From Chara braunii (taxonomy: Eukaryota; Streptophyta; Charophyceae; Charales; Characeae): DNA of 33,412 nucleotides. The stretch covers positions 69,450-102,861 of the forward strand of contig BFEA01000384.1 of the NCBI GenBank assembly GCA_003427395.1, in the 5' to 3' direction. Shown here one piece after another: positions 8,911 through 19,774 of the stretch (position 1 is its first letter; every line of letters begins with the position of its first letter). The notes beneath the pieces were generated by a model. The model ran no database searches and was not told the origin of the DNA. It saw only the letters and a list, made by a program, of their open reading frames with translations. The position numbers and the translations under genes are program-made.

Positions 8911-9729
8911 GAGATCATCCATAGAAGAATTGGAGCATCACCTACTAGTATATGAGTGAAATGCAAGATCTACACTAGACCAAATCACAAGTATTGAGCA
9001 TAAGACCATCCATGAAAGAATCGGAGTATCACCTACTAGTGTGTGAGTGAAATGCAAGAGTTAAACTAGGCCATATCACAAGAATTGAGCATAAGACCAT
9101 CCATGAAAGAATAAGAGCATCACCCACTAGCGTGTGAGTGAAATGCAAGAGTTGAAGTAGCCCAAATCACAAGAATTGAACATGCGATCATCCATAGAAG
9201 AATCGGAGCACTACCGACTAGTGTGTGAGTGAAAAACAAGAGCTACACTAAGCTGTATCACAAGATTTGACTAAGAGATCATCCGTGGAAGAATCAGAGG
9301 ATCTCCTCCTTGCTTGTGAGTGAAATGCAAGAGTTGAACTTAGCTATATCAGAAGATTTGAGCAAGTGATCATCCATGAAAGAATCGGAGGATCTCCTAC
9401 TAACATGTGAGTGAAAAGCAAGATCTATACTACGCCAAATCACGAGTATTGAGCATGGGATTATCCATGAAAGAATCGAAGCATCTCCAACTAGCATGTG
9501 AGTGAAATGCAAGAGTCACACTAGGCTATATCACAAGATTTGAGCAAGAGATCATCCATGGAAGAATCGGAGGATCTCCTACTAACATACGAGTGAAAAG
9601 CAAGATCTACATTAGGCCAAATCACAAGTATTGAGCATGAGATCGTCCATGAAAGAATCGCAGCATCTCCTACTAGTGTGTGAGTGAAATGCAAGAGCTG
9701 AAGTAGCCCAAATCACAAGAATTGAACAT
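8911..9729. repeat. Higher-order repeat of satellite A, second turn
   Basis: Exactly 819 bases, nine units of 91. Unit starts are 8911, 9002, 9093, 9184, 9275, 9366, 9457, 9548 and 9639. The order of subtypes matches the first turn one for one. Beyond 9730 the order breaks down and gtttgagtagccc units dominate. Confidence 0.82.
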
Positions 9730-10413
9730 GAGCTCATCCATAGAAGAATCGGAGCATCACCGACTAGTATGTGAGTGAAATGCAAGAATTGAATTAGGCT
9801 ATATCACAAGATTTGAGCAAGAGATCATCCATGAAAAAATCAGAGGATCTCCTACTAGCATGTGAGTGAAAAACAAGATCTACACTAGGCCAAATCACAA
9901 TTATTGAGCATGAGATCATCCATGAAAGAATCGGAGCACTACCTACTAGTGTGTGAGTGAAAAACAAGAGTTTGAGTAGCGCAAATCAAGTATTGAACAT
10001 GAGATCATCCATGAAAGAATTGGAGCACTACCTACTAGTGTGTGAGTGAAAGATGAGTTTGAGTAGCCCAATTCACAAGTATTGAACATGAGATCATCCA
10101 TGAAAGAATCGGAGCACTACCTACTAGTGTGTGAGTGAAAAACAAGAGTTTGAGTAGCCCAAACAATAACTATTGAACATGAAATCATCCAGGAAAGAAT
10201 CGGAGCACTACCTACTAGTGTCTGAGTGAAATCATAAGTATTGAACATGAGATCATCCATGAAAGAATCGGAGCATCACCTACTTGTGTGTGAGTGAAAT
10301 GCAAGAGTTACATTAGGCCAAATTACAATAATTGAACATGAGATCATCCTTGAAAGAATCGGAGCACTACCTACTACTGTGTGAGTGAAAAACAAGATTT
10401 TGAGTAGCCCATT

Positions 10414-10552
10414 AGGAAGAAGACGAAGAAGAAGAAGAAGAAGAAGAAGAAGAGGAGGAGGAAGAAAAATAAAAAATAAAAAAACAATGGGAGGAAGAAG
10501 AAAAGGAGAAGAAGAAGTAGAAGAAGAACGAAAAAAAAAAAGAAAAAAAAAG
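10414..10552. repeat. GA/GAA-rich purine tract next to 3.9-kb repeat copy 2
   Basis: Counterpart of 322-466, with long gaagaagaa and poly-A runs. The plus-strand ORF through it gives only a poly-Arg/Lys/Glu peptide. It is joined to satellite A at the same point of the unit as in copy 1. Confidence 0.85.
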
Positions 10553-10581
10553 CATCATTTTCCTTTCACTTACCTTATTAA

Positions 10582-13500
10582 TGTCTTGGAGATGGAGGCT
10601 TAATCTTTATGAGGCTTCTTCCTCCTTGCACAAACACCTTCTTGGCTATGACCTCCTCCTTCTTCAAGCCTCTCTCCTTCCTCTCTTACTTTCTCCCAAG
10701 TTGCCACAAGCTCCAATCACCATAGCTATGGAGTCCTCCCCTCGAGGAGGGCTAATGGGACTCCCTCTAGCCTTTCTCTCTTCCTCACACCCAGGGGGTT
10801 ATGGCGGATCACCTCGCTAGGGACAGCCTCACTACCACTAGTCTCTAGAGCTCCTCTCCCTAGCTCATGGCCTCCACCAAGCTCCTAAACTGGCATGGGC
10901 TCCGCTCTCCTCTTTCCAAGTGAAAGAGTGCTCCTATGAGCTCACTTGGGCAGCATGGGCATTCCTCGTGCAATTGTGAAAGTGGCGGACTGAATTCCCA
11001 GCTTATGTAGGTTGAAACCAGCAGTCCAGCCAGCCCATGGGCCTCCCCATGTGCCTTGAGGTGAACCGAGGTACCCCCAAGGCAAAATTCCCCCACTAGG
11101 CCCTTCCGGAGGTACCTGGGCCTTTTTTTGGCCAAGTACATGCAGTCCGAGTGGTTGGTACCAACTCAGCTTGCCTCTTGGCCTACTACGGCCTCCTTTT
11201 CACCTCACAAATGCTGCCCCCTTGGGTCCCAATACCCGAGGGGCAACTTTACTTGAGAGACAAAGGCCTAGTGGGCCTTTTTTTTTTTTTTTCCAGTTTG
11301 TACTCCATTTTTGGTAGGCCGAGATATTTTTCCATGAAGCGGCACATTTTCAGCCTTGGATCTGGCTGAGATCCAAGGCCAACAATATTCCGTGCCACCC
11401 CCAAGTAGCCCTTGCTTCAATTTTGAGCCCCTAAGTCCACTTTTTCAATTTTTGGTGCATCTGGCTCTCTTTTTGGGCCAAATGCACAGTTTTGTCCCTT
11501 TCCTTCTTTTGTTTCTTTCCATTTTGGGCTGCCACCTCATTCCGGAGCTAGCCGTTTTGAGTTGGCCCACAAAAAAAATGGCTAGTTCCTCTTCACCATG
11601 AGATCTGATCTCAGATCCATGGTCCAAAAGAGAAACGGTCATTTCTCTTTTACATTTTCTCACATTTTCTTCTTTCTAATTCAGATTTTATTGAAATATG
11701 ACCCTGAGGGCCATATCTCTACAATCTGGATTGCCCTTGAATGAGGAGGGATGAGGTCACCGTTGGGACCTGCCAGTCCCTACTGTGCAGGTCCCAATAG
11801 GCCAGCACACTCTCCTTTACTCTTTTCTCCCTTTTTGTCTCATTCTCCCTCCCTTTTCTCTCATTTTTCTTTCTCTTTCTTTTATTTCAGTCGTGACAAG
11901 TGTCAAACTGCTGTGCACCCTCTTTCTAGGCCTTGGGACCTCATTCATGATTGGATTCATGACTGGTACTTGGCCGTTATATCTCGGATTACAACAACGG
12001 CACCCCCATGCTCCTAGGGGGCTCCATTTTGCCTCCATTTGTCCAATTTTGAGCATCCTTTGCTCCGGTTTTCTAAGGACAGCCTTTTCCTCATGTTGGG
12101 CCTCTTGAGGCTTTATTTTCTCATGCCTAGCTAGTCCGAGATATCCCGGACTGTTGGGCAACCCTCCCAACACCATTATTTTACTTTCTTTTCTCCCCAT
12201 GACTCTCCCACTTGTCCCCCAGTAGTGTTTGCACTAGTGGTGCTAAATTTACCCATCGTCTAGATCCTTGATCTTGACGGTGCCGTTTGCTTGCACAATT
12301 ATTCCTTGTGCTTGCTTATGGTTCCCTTGGGACATCTCAAGTCCCCGCCACTTTCCTCCGTACTAGTTTCGTTTTCTTGTCCAGCCGGTGGTCCCACCGT
12401 CGCGTGTCCCGTTTTTCGACTTTTATTATTTAGGTCTATTTGGTCCCCGGCAACATCCCGGAAGGTGTTCCATTTTTATTTTTGGGGCCCCTTAGCCCTT
12501 GGTATTCCCATCATCTGTACGTGTGTGTTGATTTTTCTAGGCCGTGAAATCTCATCTCACGGTTGCCTTTTACCGTCTCCACTTGCCCCATGTCGAAATT
12601 GCTCCTTTTTAGCCTTTCAGGCTTCCCGCGGCTCATTTTCCCTTAGCGTAGGCACTCCCATGCAGTCCGTTATTTGTCGAGCTGTTGTCATGGCCATTTT
12701 CCTAGTCCCACAACCCCACAACTTGCCCTATGCTAAAAGAAAATGAAGCGTTAAATTTCTAAGTGCATCCGGGCTCAATATTGGCTCCGGATGCACCTAA
12801 AACCTGTGTTTCCACTTCCCCATGCAGTCCGTTGCAACTCGGACTGCAATAGGGGGCAATTCCCTAGCCCCAATGCCCCACAACTAGCCCTTACTCAAAA
12901 GGAAAGAAAACGACCAACTCCCAAGTGCATCCGGACTCAAATTTTGGCACCGGATGCACCTAAAACATGTGTTTCTCCTTCCCCTTGTAGTCCGTTTTAT
13001 TTCGGTTGCATGGGGCCTTGATTTTCTTTGATTTTCTCTGCAAAAATCAAAGAAAATCAAGGTCTCTTGCAACCGCCATATTCTAGAATGAATTTGGTCA
13101 CGGATGTATCTCCCAAAGTGGCCGTTTTTTACCGTTAAGGCCTTTTTCTCTTTTCTTTTTTTTCTCTTTTCTTTTCTTTTCTTTTTCCTCTTTTCTTAGA
13201 TAGTAGGGACCTGCCAGTCCCTACTTGCAGCAGTCCCTACTGACGACCAACTCACTCACTCCCTCTCATTCTTTTTGTCTTATACTCCCACATTTTTTTT
13301 TCTTTTCTCTCTTTTTTCTAGCATGCCAAGTGTCAAGTGGCCGTTAAGGCCCTTTTCTAGGTCCTTCCTCTTAGTTTTGGTCCTTCCTATGCCCAAGGTG
13401 CAGTCCGATATATCTCGGACTACAATAATGGCCTTCTCATGCCCATGGGAGCTTCCTTTTACTCCTATCTTTCTCCCACAGTGGCCCCTCTTACTCCGAT

Positions 13501-14424
13501 TTTCTCCCGGAGGGTTGTTTTTCACATGAGGTCTCTTTTGACTCCATTTTCTTGAGGGAGGCTGACCTGAGATTTTTCGGATTACTCCAATGCCTCCCGC
13601 TTCAAGTTTTTTTTACTTTTCTTTTTCCTTTTGGCCTCTCCGTTTGCTCCCACTAGTGCTTGCACTAGTGGTGCTAATATTCTCGGCCGTCAAGATCTTG
13701 ATCTTGACGGTGCTCCTTGCCTTAATTATTTTTCCCTCATGCCGCTTCATAGCCCTTTTGTCGAGGCATTCCCATGTCCCCGCCATTTGTCCCACGCTAG
13801 TTCCCGATACTTAGTCCCGCCGGCGGTCCCCGACACTTGGTCCCGCCGGTGGTCCCCGACACATTTTGTCCCGGATGCCATTATTTTTACTTAGTCCCAC
13901 GTGGCCCCGGTGCCTGCCCCCAAGGTGTCCCACGTCCCTTGGGCGTTTGCCGCCCCACCGGTGACCCTTCTCCCTTGTCTTTCTTGCGCCTTGCGCACGC
14001 CAGTTCCTTTGGTCGTGGGGCTTCCAACCTGAGGCTTCCGTAGGTGGCCCCCATGTTGGGCCCATGTTCTCTAGCTTCCCACGGCCTCCGGGCCGTCCAT
14101 TTTTCGACTTCCTCATTCTTTTGTCGCTGCCCTGCCGAGTTTGCTGGTTCAAGGGCTCTTTGGCCTTAGTCTTGTTGAGCTCCAATGGCCCCCCCCGGCC
14201 TCTTGCTATGTTCTATGTGCCCCTGTTCTTGCGCCTATTCTCTTGTCGTTGCTGGTTTTCTTCTCCTGTGGTTCTCACCCACGGCCATCACTCCCTCTTG
14301 TGGCCTAATCCTTTGTCTTTTCTCCCTCTTTCTTCCTTTCTCCAAATTTCTCTGTCGTGCAGAATTTGTCTATATTCAGTCTCTCAAGTGATGGGAAGTT
14401 ATTCGGGACCCACCAGTCCCGACA
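10582..14424. mobile_element. 3.9-kb noncoding direct repeat, copy 2 (putative giant LTR)
   Basis: Collinear with 494-4394 and highly similar by eye. Differences include about 110 extra bases near 11540-11690, about 30 extra bases near 12575, and a contracted 26-bp minisatellite. The right end ...CCAGTCCCGACA stops in the middle of a reverse transcriptase coding sequence: the next bases, read on the minus strand, are tatgg, part of an R-Y-G codon run. This looks like a clean insertion edge with TG/CA terminus. The other TSD half is not in the window. No gene is visible inside. Confidence 0.65.
13777..13863. repeat. 26-bp minisatellite, short allele (about 3 units)
   Basis: Same cttagtcccgccggtggt unit as 3521-3831 but only about three copies, ending in the same gacacattttg sequence. 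It shows that the array length changed after the two long repeats separated. Confidence 0.85.
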
Positions 14425-15545
14425 CCATACCTTCAAAAGGCAGTCTTTCATTGGTCTTCTGGCTCTACCTCAATCTGATGGTAGCCAGATTTCAAATCAA
14501 TCTTAGTGAAGTACTTGCTACTCTGCACTCGATCCAACAAATCGTCTATTCTCGGCAGCGGTTCAACATTTTTAAATGTTATATCATTCAATCGTCTATA
14601 ATCTATGCACATGCGAACCTCGCCATCTTTTTTTGGCACAAATAGCACTGGCGCACCATAAGGTGAAGAGCTAGGTTTTATCCATTCCTTTTCGAGTTGG
14701 GTTCGCAGTTCATCTAAGTTTTTGGGTGGCTTCCTGGTACAATCTCAATGCGATGTTTGATTGGTCGTTCCACGACACCGCTTGGGGTCTCTGCCACATC
14801 TGCGAATTCTTTCAAAATCGTTTCAATTTCGGGGGACTTTGCCTCTTTTTTGACTTCTTCTTCCTTCACCGGGTGCACATATGCTACAAACACTTGATTA
14901 TACAAATTATACTTTTTCACATGGCGGGCGAACGCGAGGGCACTCATACAACAATGAGTTAAGTTGCTTTCCTTATCAGACTCATGGAACAGGCGGATTC
15001 TCTTCTTTCCACCCTGCGGACTAGGGAGCCAACATTCATGATCCCTTAACTTTATATCCGCATCCGCATCTTCACCCCAATCCATGCCTAAAAGAATGTC
15101 AAAAGGAAGATTATCTTCCACCTAGAGAGTCAGAGAGTGGAGAACGCGTTTCACCTTCCCCTCTGCTTCGAGCCGGAAGTATATTTGGACCCCTTCAACA
15201 TATACAGTTACAGTACTATTAGCTAGTTTACTTATTACGGGCTCATCGAACTATTTTACCTTAAGCCCGAGTCGCAGCTTTTGCAAACCTTTTTTACTTA
15301 TATAGCTGCGTGTTGACCCGCTGTCAATCATACCTCCAACTCTTACTTTGTTTACTTCTAGATCTGCAATTATCAACTATCCTTTTCGTTTTTTCATCTC
15401 AGTCCAGGCTTGGCGACGAGCGGGCAACTCATCACCCATGCCAGCAAGGGATCCACCTAGAGGGGCACACACACTTACTACCTCTGGACAGTTAACTAGG
15501 TGGGGACTGTCTATCTTTTCAGTTTCTGCCTGAGGAACCTTCGGA
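14425..15545 (-). pseudogene. Gypsy pol remnant of element A: protease and N-terminal RT
   Basis: Aspartic protease: a D-S-G catalytic motif in the context M-I-D-S-G-S-T-R at 15317-15331, then an L-P-F-D-I-L-L-G-M-D-W motif near 15070-15110. Reverse transcriptase: [19 protein letters not shown], and [10 protein letters not shown] down to 14448. The fingers region ends in K-T-A-F-stop-R-Y-G at the 3.9-kb repeat junction, so the YxDD active site is absent. There is a frameshift near 14714 and stops at 14445-14447, about 15122 and about 15250. RT would have copied element RNA into DNA. This copy cannot. Confidence 0.85.
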
Positions 15546-15600
15546 TGGGAGGACGTCTTTCTGTTTACATCCGAAGTTCCGGTAGAGGCAACTGAAACCT

Positions 15601-17707
15601 CTACTGGCTGTTGCCTTTTGGTTGTTTGTAATCTGGACAGAAGGGGACGATGTGGTTGGGGTCACCACATTTGAGGCATTGATCAACAACTTTCCTTTCT
15701 TGCCAAACTTTTTCTGTAATCCCCAATTTCTTCCAAGGCTCCTCTTCGGGCAGACTTGGATGGGGCGGATATGGCTTATCCCAGTTGTTATACCAAGTGC
15801 CTCGTCCTCTACCCCAAGTGGAGTTGAAACCTCGGCCACCTTGCGAGGGACAATTGCCCCTTCCTCCCATGATGTAGCTACCTTCGCCACCACCCCTCTG
15901 GGTACCGTATCCTCTTCCACCACGTCCGCGGCCTCCTCTTCCTCGGCCGCGACCTCTTCCTTGTCGCCCTCCCCCGCGGGCTGCAACGGCCACATAATCC
16001 CCCTCCTGAACTACCGAATCGTTGGGTCCTCCCTCCAGACCATAATCTATCTGGTCGTAAGAGAGAGTTTTGACACCTCCTTCTTCAAAGGTGAGAAGGA
16101 GAATGTCTTTTCCAGGTATGTTCCCTGAGATAGTGTCGTTCTGCCACTTTTTACCCGGTTGCAGATCTTTCCAGTAATGGCAGTAGTTAGCTTCGGCTAA
16201 GAAATCGGCATGATCTATGGCAATCTTACTGAATTTTTCATATGTCATCCCCTCCTCCTTCGTACGGGAGTAATGGCAGTAGTTAGCTTCGGCTGAGAAG
16301 CTGGCATGATCTATAGCAATCTTACAGAATTTTTCATATGTCATCCCCTCCTCCTTGGTACGGGGATATAACTGAGTACGGAGAGGGTCGGGCAGAGCTC
16401 TAGCGAAGTTATTGAGAATTTGAGTAGGGGTGAGTCCATGCTCAGCGCATTGTAAAAGTTCATCCATCGTTGCTTTGAGTGTTAACGCACTCTTCCATTT
16501 CTGATCTGCAATGTTTAAGACTAACATTTTTGTTCGGCGAGCCAGATTCTTGTCTTCAAATCTTTCTCTGATAGCTTTGAAGAAATCTTCAATTCTCGTT
16601 TGCTGTGAGTATTAAATCATGGTCTGGCAATTAGCTTCTTTTTGCAACGATATGGCGAAGCTCATTGCATCGTCGGCCATACACGAAGTGGCCATTAAGA
16701 CTCTGTCCCAATACGGGATGCGTTGTCCGTACACATATGACCCTACGACAACAATCCAATGAAGAACACTCTCCTCTTTTTTGCCTGTGTAGGTCCATGG
16801 TACTTTAACTTCAATTTTTCTTATGTCCCCACTGTCTTCTCGCAGCACCCCCTTTCCTTTCTTGTCACCATCTCGCCCATCTCCGTCTCCATCTCCTCCT
16901 CCTCCTTGGCTGCCTCAAATTATCTTTTCGATCACGGCGGGAGTAAAGGTTTGGTTGATATAATTGTCTAATTTTTCAATATATGATTGTATATGCTGAT
17001 CAACATCTTTGGCGGACTTTTGCAGGAAAGTGTTTCAGACTCCCTCAAATTCATATTGGTGGGTTTCAACTTTTTGCAAAGTTTTGCTCATCGCTGCTAA
17101 CTCTTGTTTGGTATGGAGGAATGTTTTTGTCAATAGGGCCAGTTTTTCTTCCGTTGTAGTTTGCTTTTCTTTCTGGTCTTGTAGCTCTTTTTGCAGCCTC
17201 GCACCCTCTGCTTGCAGCGGTTTCCTTTCGTTAAGCTCTTGCCGCTTCGCTGCTAAAATTTTAATATGCAGTTTTGCACAATTTCCCTCCAGCAAGAGTT
17301 TTTTTTCCCTTTGGTCTTTAATGGATGCCAGTTTCGCAACGAACGTATCTCTTTCCTCCTCTGTTTCTTCAATTCGATCGTTGGAATATGCATATTGATC
17401 CTACCAATCCAGCGGTTTAACTTGAAGTCCTCCACCTGTCTTGCTACTTTCCCCCCTGTCTGTCCGTCACTGGATGATCCTGTCATCAGCAGGTTCTTCT
17501 TCTTCTTCTATAGTTTGTAGTTCTTCCTTCCACTCCTTTTCTAACTTTTCTTTCATTTCTTTTTTCATTCTTTTTTCCTCCATCTGTACTTTCTTCTTTG
17601 TTTCTTCTTCTTTTTGTCTCTTTCTTCTTTTCGGCCAGACGGCGATCTATTTCAGCCTGCTGTGCGGCCGAGGGCCCAGGCTTCGCAGCGCCGGATCTCA
17701 TCATCAT
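15601..17707 (-). pseudogene. Gag remnant of element A
   Basis: The likely start is the M-M-M-R-S-G run at 17707-17690, homologous to B's M-M-R-S-G start. An acidic/basic coiled-coil half (about 17640-17035) is followed by a capsid-like region (16848-16100), an RGG/RGRGRG-rich stretch (about 16000-15800) and a CCHC zinc knuckle C-L-K-C-x4-H-x4-C near 15637-15678. Damage: frame changes near 17486 and 17290, TGG to TGA at 17035-17037 (B keeps W), and a TAA at 16612-16614. It also carries an in-frame 96-base tandem duplication at 16175-16366. The last ~930 bases (16527-15601) remain open. Gag packages the element RNA. Confidence 0.82.
16175..16366 (-). repeat. 96-bp in-frame tandem duplication within gag A
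   Basis: Two 96-base units (taatggcagtagttagctt at 16175 and 16271) encode two 32-residue copies of an R-T-K-E-E-G-M-T-Y-E-K-F type segment. Several substitutions separate the units, so the duplication is not an assembly join. Confidence 0.88.
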
Positions 17708-18677
17708 CCGGGAGGTGCATGTCCTGCTAAAGCCCAGGGGAAAGAAGACTCTAAACAATGGACCCAACAAAATTGAGAGGGCCAACAACCCTTGCATAGG
17801 ATAGTCATCCATGCTGGGTGACAACACAGGAATGGCCTCCGCTGACCCAACAAGTAGACAACACCCAGTACTACACTAACCTGGTGTGAATGGGATCTGC
17901 CTTTTTTTTTTTTAACTCTGGGTATCGGTGCTTTCAGGAATAACGAATTTAAGAGAATATAAAACTTTTTTAACTTCAATATACAATAGGACTTTTTTTT
18001 TTCTTTCTTCGCTTGCTGTCTGTCTTCAACTTCAGTACACCTGGATTTGTACTTGCACTTTGTCTGGTTAACAAGTCTGGCCTTCTATGCACGGATGGAT
18101 TGGAGTTCTTACGAAGTCAGATGCGCTGGATAGTACTGCAGTACGGATCAGATTCGGCTAGATCACTTATGCCTTAAACTCACTTTGCATCTGACGTGGC
18201 AGTCTGCCACAACTCCCTAGTTCAGTCCTATCTCCTACTACTTCATTCCAGCGCAGACGTCAGACCAGATGTCAGGAAGATGGGACCAGATGACTCTGAC
18301 AAGACCCACTCTACTACGCTGACTTTATGACCAGACTGGTTCCCGTGTGACTCGATCATACAGCAGGAGCAGTGACCCCCAGAGAGGTAGGAGGAGGTAT
18401 AGGTACTCGACACACACTCAACATGCAGCCAGTTAAGGGGTAAGAAGTTCTTCTCTCTTCTGAAGTCGTCGATGAAGTCTCCTCGATCGCTCCATGCTCC
18501 ACGCTCCACACGCAGGTAAGATCTCCTCCTTAGCCCCTTCCTCTTCGGCTTGCTTCCCCCTCCTAATCCCAACCACTTCTCTTCTCACACTTCCACCATA
18601 GCCGGCATCTTCAAGCCAGCATATCCTTCTCGCCGGCCTTACTCATGCCAGCACTTCAGTGAGTGCAACAAGTCACA
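17708..18677 (-). other. Leader (5' UTR) of element A
   Basis: Sequence between the primer binding site and the gag start. Collinear with B's leader over the part next to the PBS: ggtaag, ttcttctct, cgatgaag, cgcaggtaag, cctccttagccccttc and gccagcatatcctt all have counterparts at 21010-21260. No ORF supported by homology lies inside. Confidence 0.6.
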
Positions 18678-18689
18678 GCTCCAATACCA
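18678..18689 (-). promoter_or_regulatory. Primer binding site of element A (tRNA-Met-like)
   Basis: On the minus strand this reads TGGTATTGGAGC, differing at two positions from the classical initiator tRNA-Met site TGGTATCAGAGC. It lies four bases after the LTR end TGCA, as expected for a minus-strand primer site. Confidence 0.75.
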
Positions 18690-18693
18690 AAAT

Positions 18694-19774
18694 TGCAATC
18701 AACTTGATTGTTCACGGCTTGCTGGAATGTTACACATCGCATGCTTAAATGTCATCACACAGATAAAGAAGCTTCACACAAAGCCAAGTCGAAATGAGAA
18801 AGCGCAGCTCGTATTATCAAAATCACATTATATAAAGAGTATCGTGAGTTCAAGAGTTCAGCGCCAACAGATCACAAGTCTCCTTCAATCAATCGCCAAC
18901 ATAGAGTCTGGCTCAGCCAGCGTATGCCCCAGATCACAGGTATGGCGCCAGCAGGTAAGTATCCACAATATCCAGCTTAGGAACCTGTCTTCCCTCTCTC
19001 TTCTCTCTCAAGATCTCTGTTCTGATTCTCTTGTCTCATCATGCGTGCACACTCCCTACTTACGAGAATCTACTCTGAATGCTACTCGCTGATATCCTAC
19101 TACTAACAAAGTTGGCGCAGCTATGGCTTCTTCTGCTAGCCAGTGCCCAGCACTTCTCCTTCTTGGCGCAACTTTCAAGCTTGCGCTCCTTCCCTGCACT
19201 CTAGCGCACAAGTGCCACAACACTTCCACACGTCGATGCCAATGGGAATCTGTCGTGTGGGGAGGCTGGCCTAGTCTCTTATAGTGCTGGCCTCCCTTCG
19301 CGAGGTCTGAATTAATCTTCCTTGGGTCTTCCCCCAATCCCAGACCACTGCAGAATGTGTCCCGATACCTTTCCCTCAGGGTCTGCTGCTGCTGCGGCCT
19401 TTGGGCCTGAATTTTGGACTTCCAGACTGCATTTGGACTCCCTCTTTGACTTGGATCTAGACTGGGACTTAATCTCTTTGACTTCTTTATGAACAGACAC
19501 ATCTATTGCACGAACAGACACATTTACTGCCCGAACAGACATGACTTGCACAGCCCCCTGGACGAACAGGCGTGACTCTCATTGCAACTGTTCGTCCCGG
19601 GGCACGACTATGACCTTTGGCACAACTCCTCACTTAAGTTAGGATGTGACTTTTGATCCAGAGAACATGTCTTTTGATCTGCTTTTCACGAATTGAGTTC
19701 CGGCCGAGAGGGCCGCATTATGCTGCGTTCGTCATTAAGGGTTTGAACGGGTAAAGGCCCTTTTAACCGCGACA
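18694..19774 (-). repeat. 5' LTR of element A
   Basis: 1081 bp, starting TGTCGCGGTTAAAAGGGC and ending ...GATTGCA on the minus strand. Related to B's LTR at both ends and in interior blocks (gcacactccctac, gctactcgctga, ttggcgcagctatggct, agccag). A TATA box CTATAAG sits at 19278-19284, placing U3 at about 490 bases. The small ORFs on either strand are not conserved in B. Confidence 0.85.
19278..19284 (-). promoter_or_regulatory. TATA box of LTR A
   Basis: Minus-strand CTATAAG in the context GGCCAGCACTATAAGAGACT. The same context, CCAGCACTATAAAGGACTGG, is kept at the equivalent place in LTR B, which supports function. Confidence 0.65.

Larger units (their letters stand above)
7592..10410. 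repeat. Satellite A, main array (~28 units, 91 bp)
   Basis: Regular 91-base units; unit starts fall at 7887, 7979, 8070, 8268, 8359, 8450, 8541 and onward. The second half of the unit comes in recognisable subtypes: ttgaagtagcccaaatcac, atctacactaggccaaatc, ttacactaggctatatcac, and gtttgagtagccc near the right end. A MITE (8107-8211) and an N join (8697) interrupt it. One short unit lies near 10215-10250. The last unit runs into the GA tract at 10411 in the same phase as at 321. Confidence 0.94.
14425..19774 (-). mobile_element. Ty3/gypsy element A (5' LTR, gag, partial pol), truncated
   Basis: Minus-strand order: LTR (19774-18694), primer binding site, leader, Gag, protease, start of reverse transcriptase. 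RT stops at 14425, where the 3.9-kb repeat begins, so the rest of pol and the 3' LTR are missing from the window. The LTR start TGTCGCGG abuts the sequence cattggat of element B's gag, inside an Ile codon (compare the intact run in A's own gag near 16760), so A inserted into B. The expected target duplication atcca (19775-19779) cannot be confirmed because A's far end is absent. Confidence 0.85.

Noticed and set aside
7592-10410. CRISPR-like regular repeat spacing
   Set aside because: The whole 91-base unit is repeated, with no unique spacers and no cas genes. It is a eukaryotic satellite.
10385-10603. Arg/Lys-rich ORF
   Set aside because: Translation of the purine microsatellite into satellite flanks; no start context or homologue.
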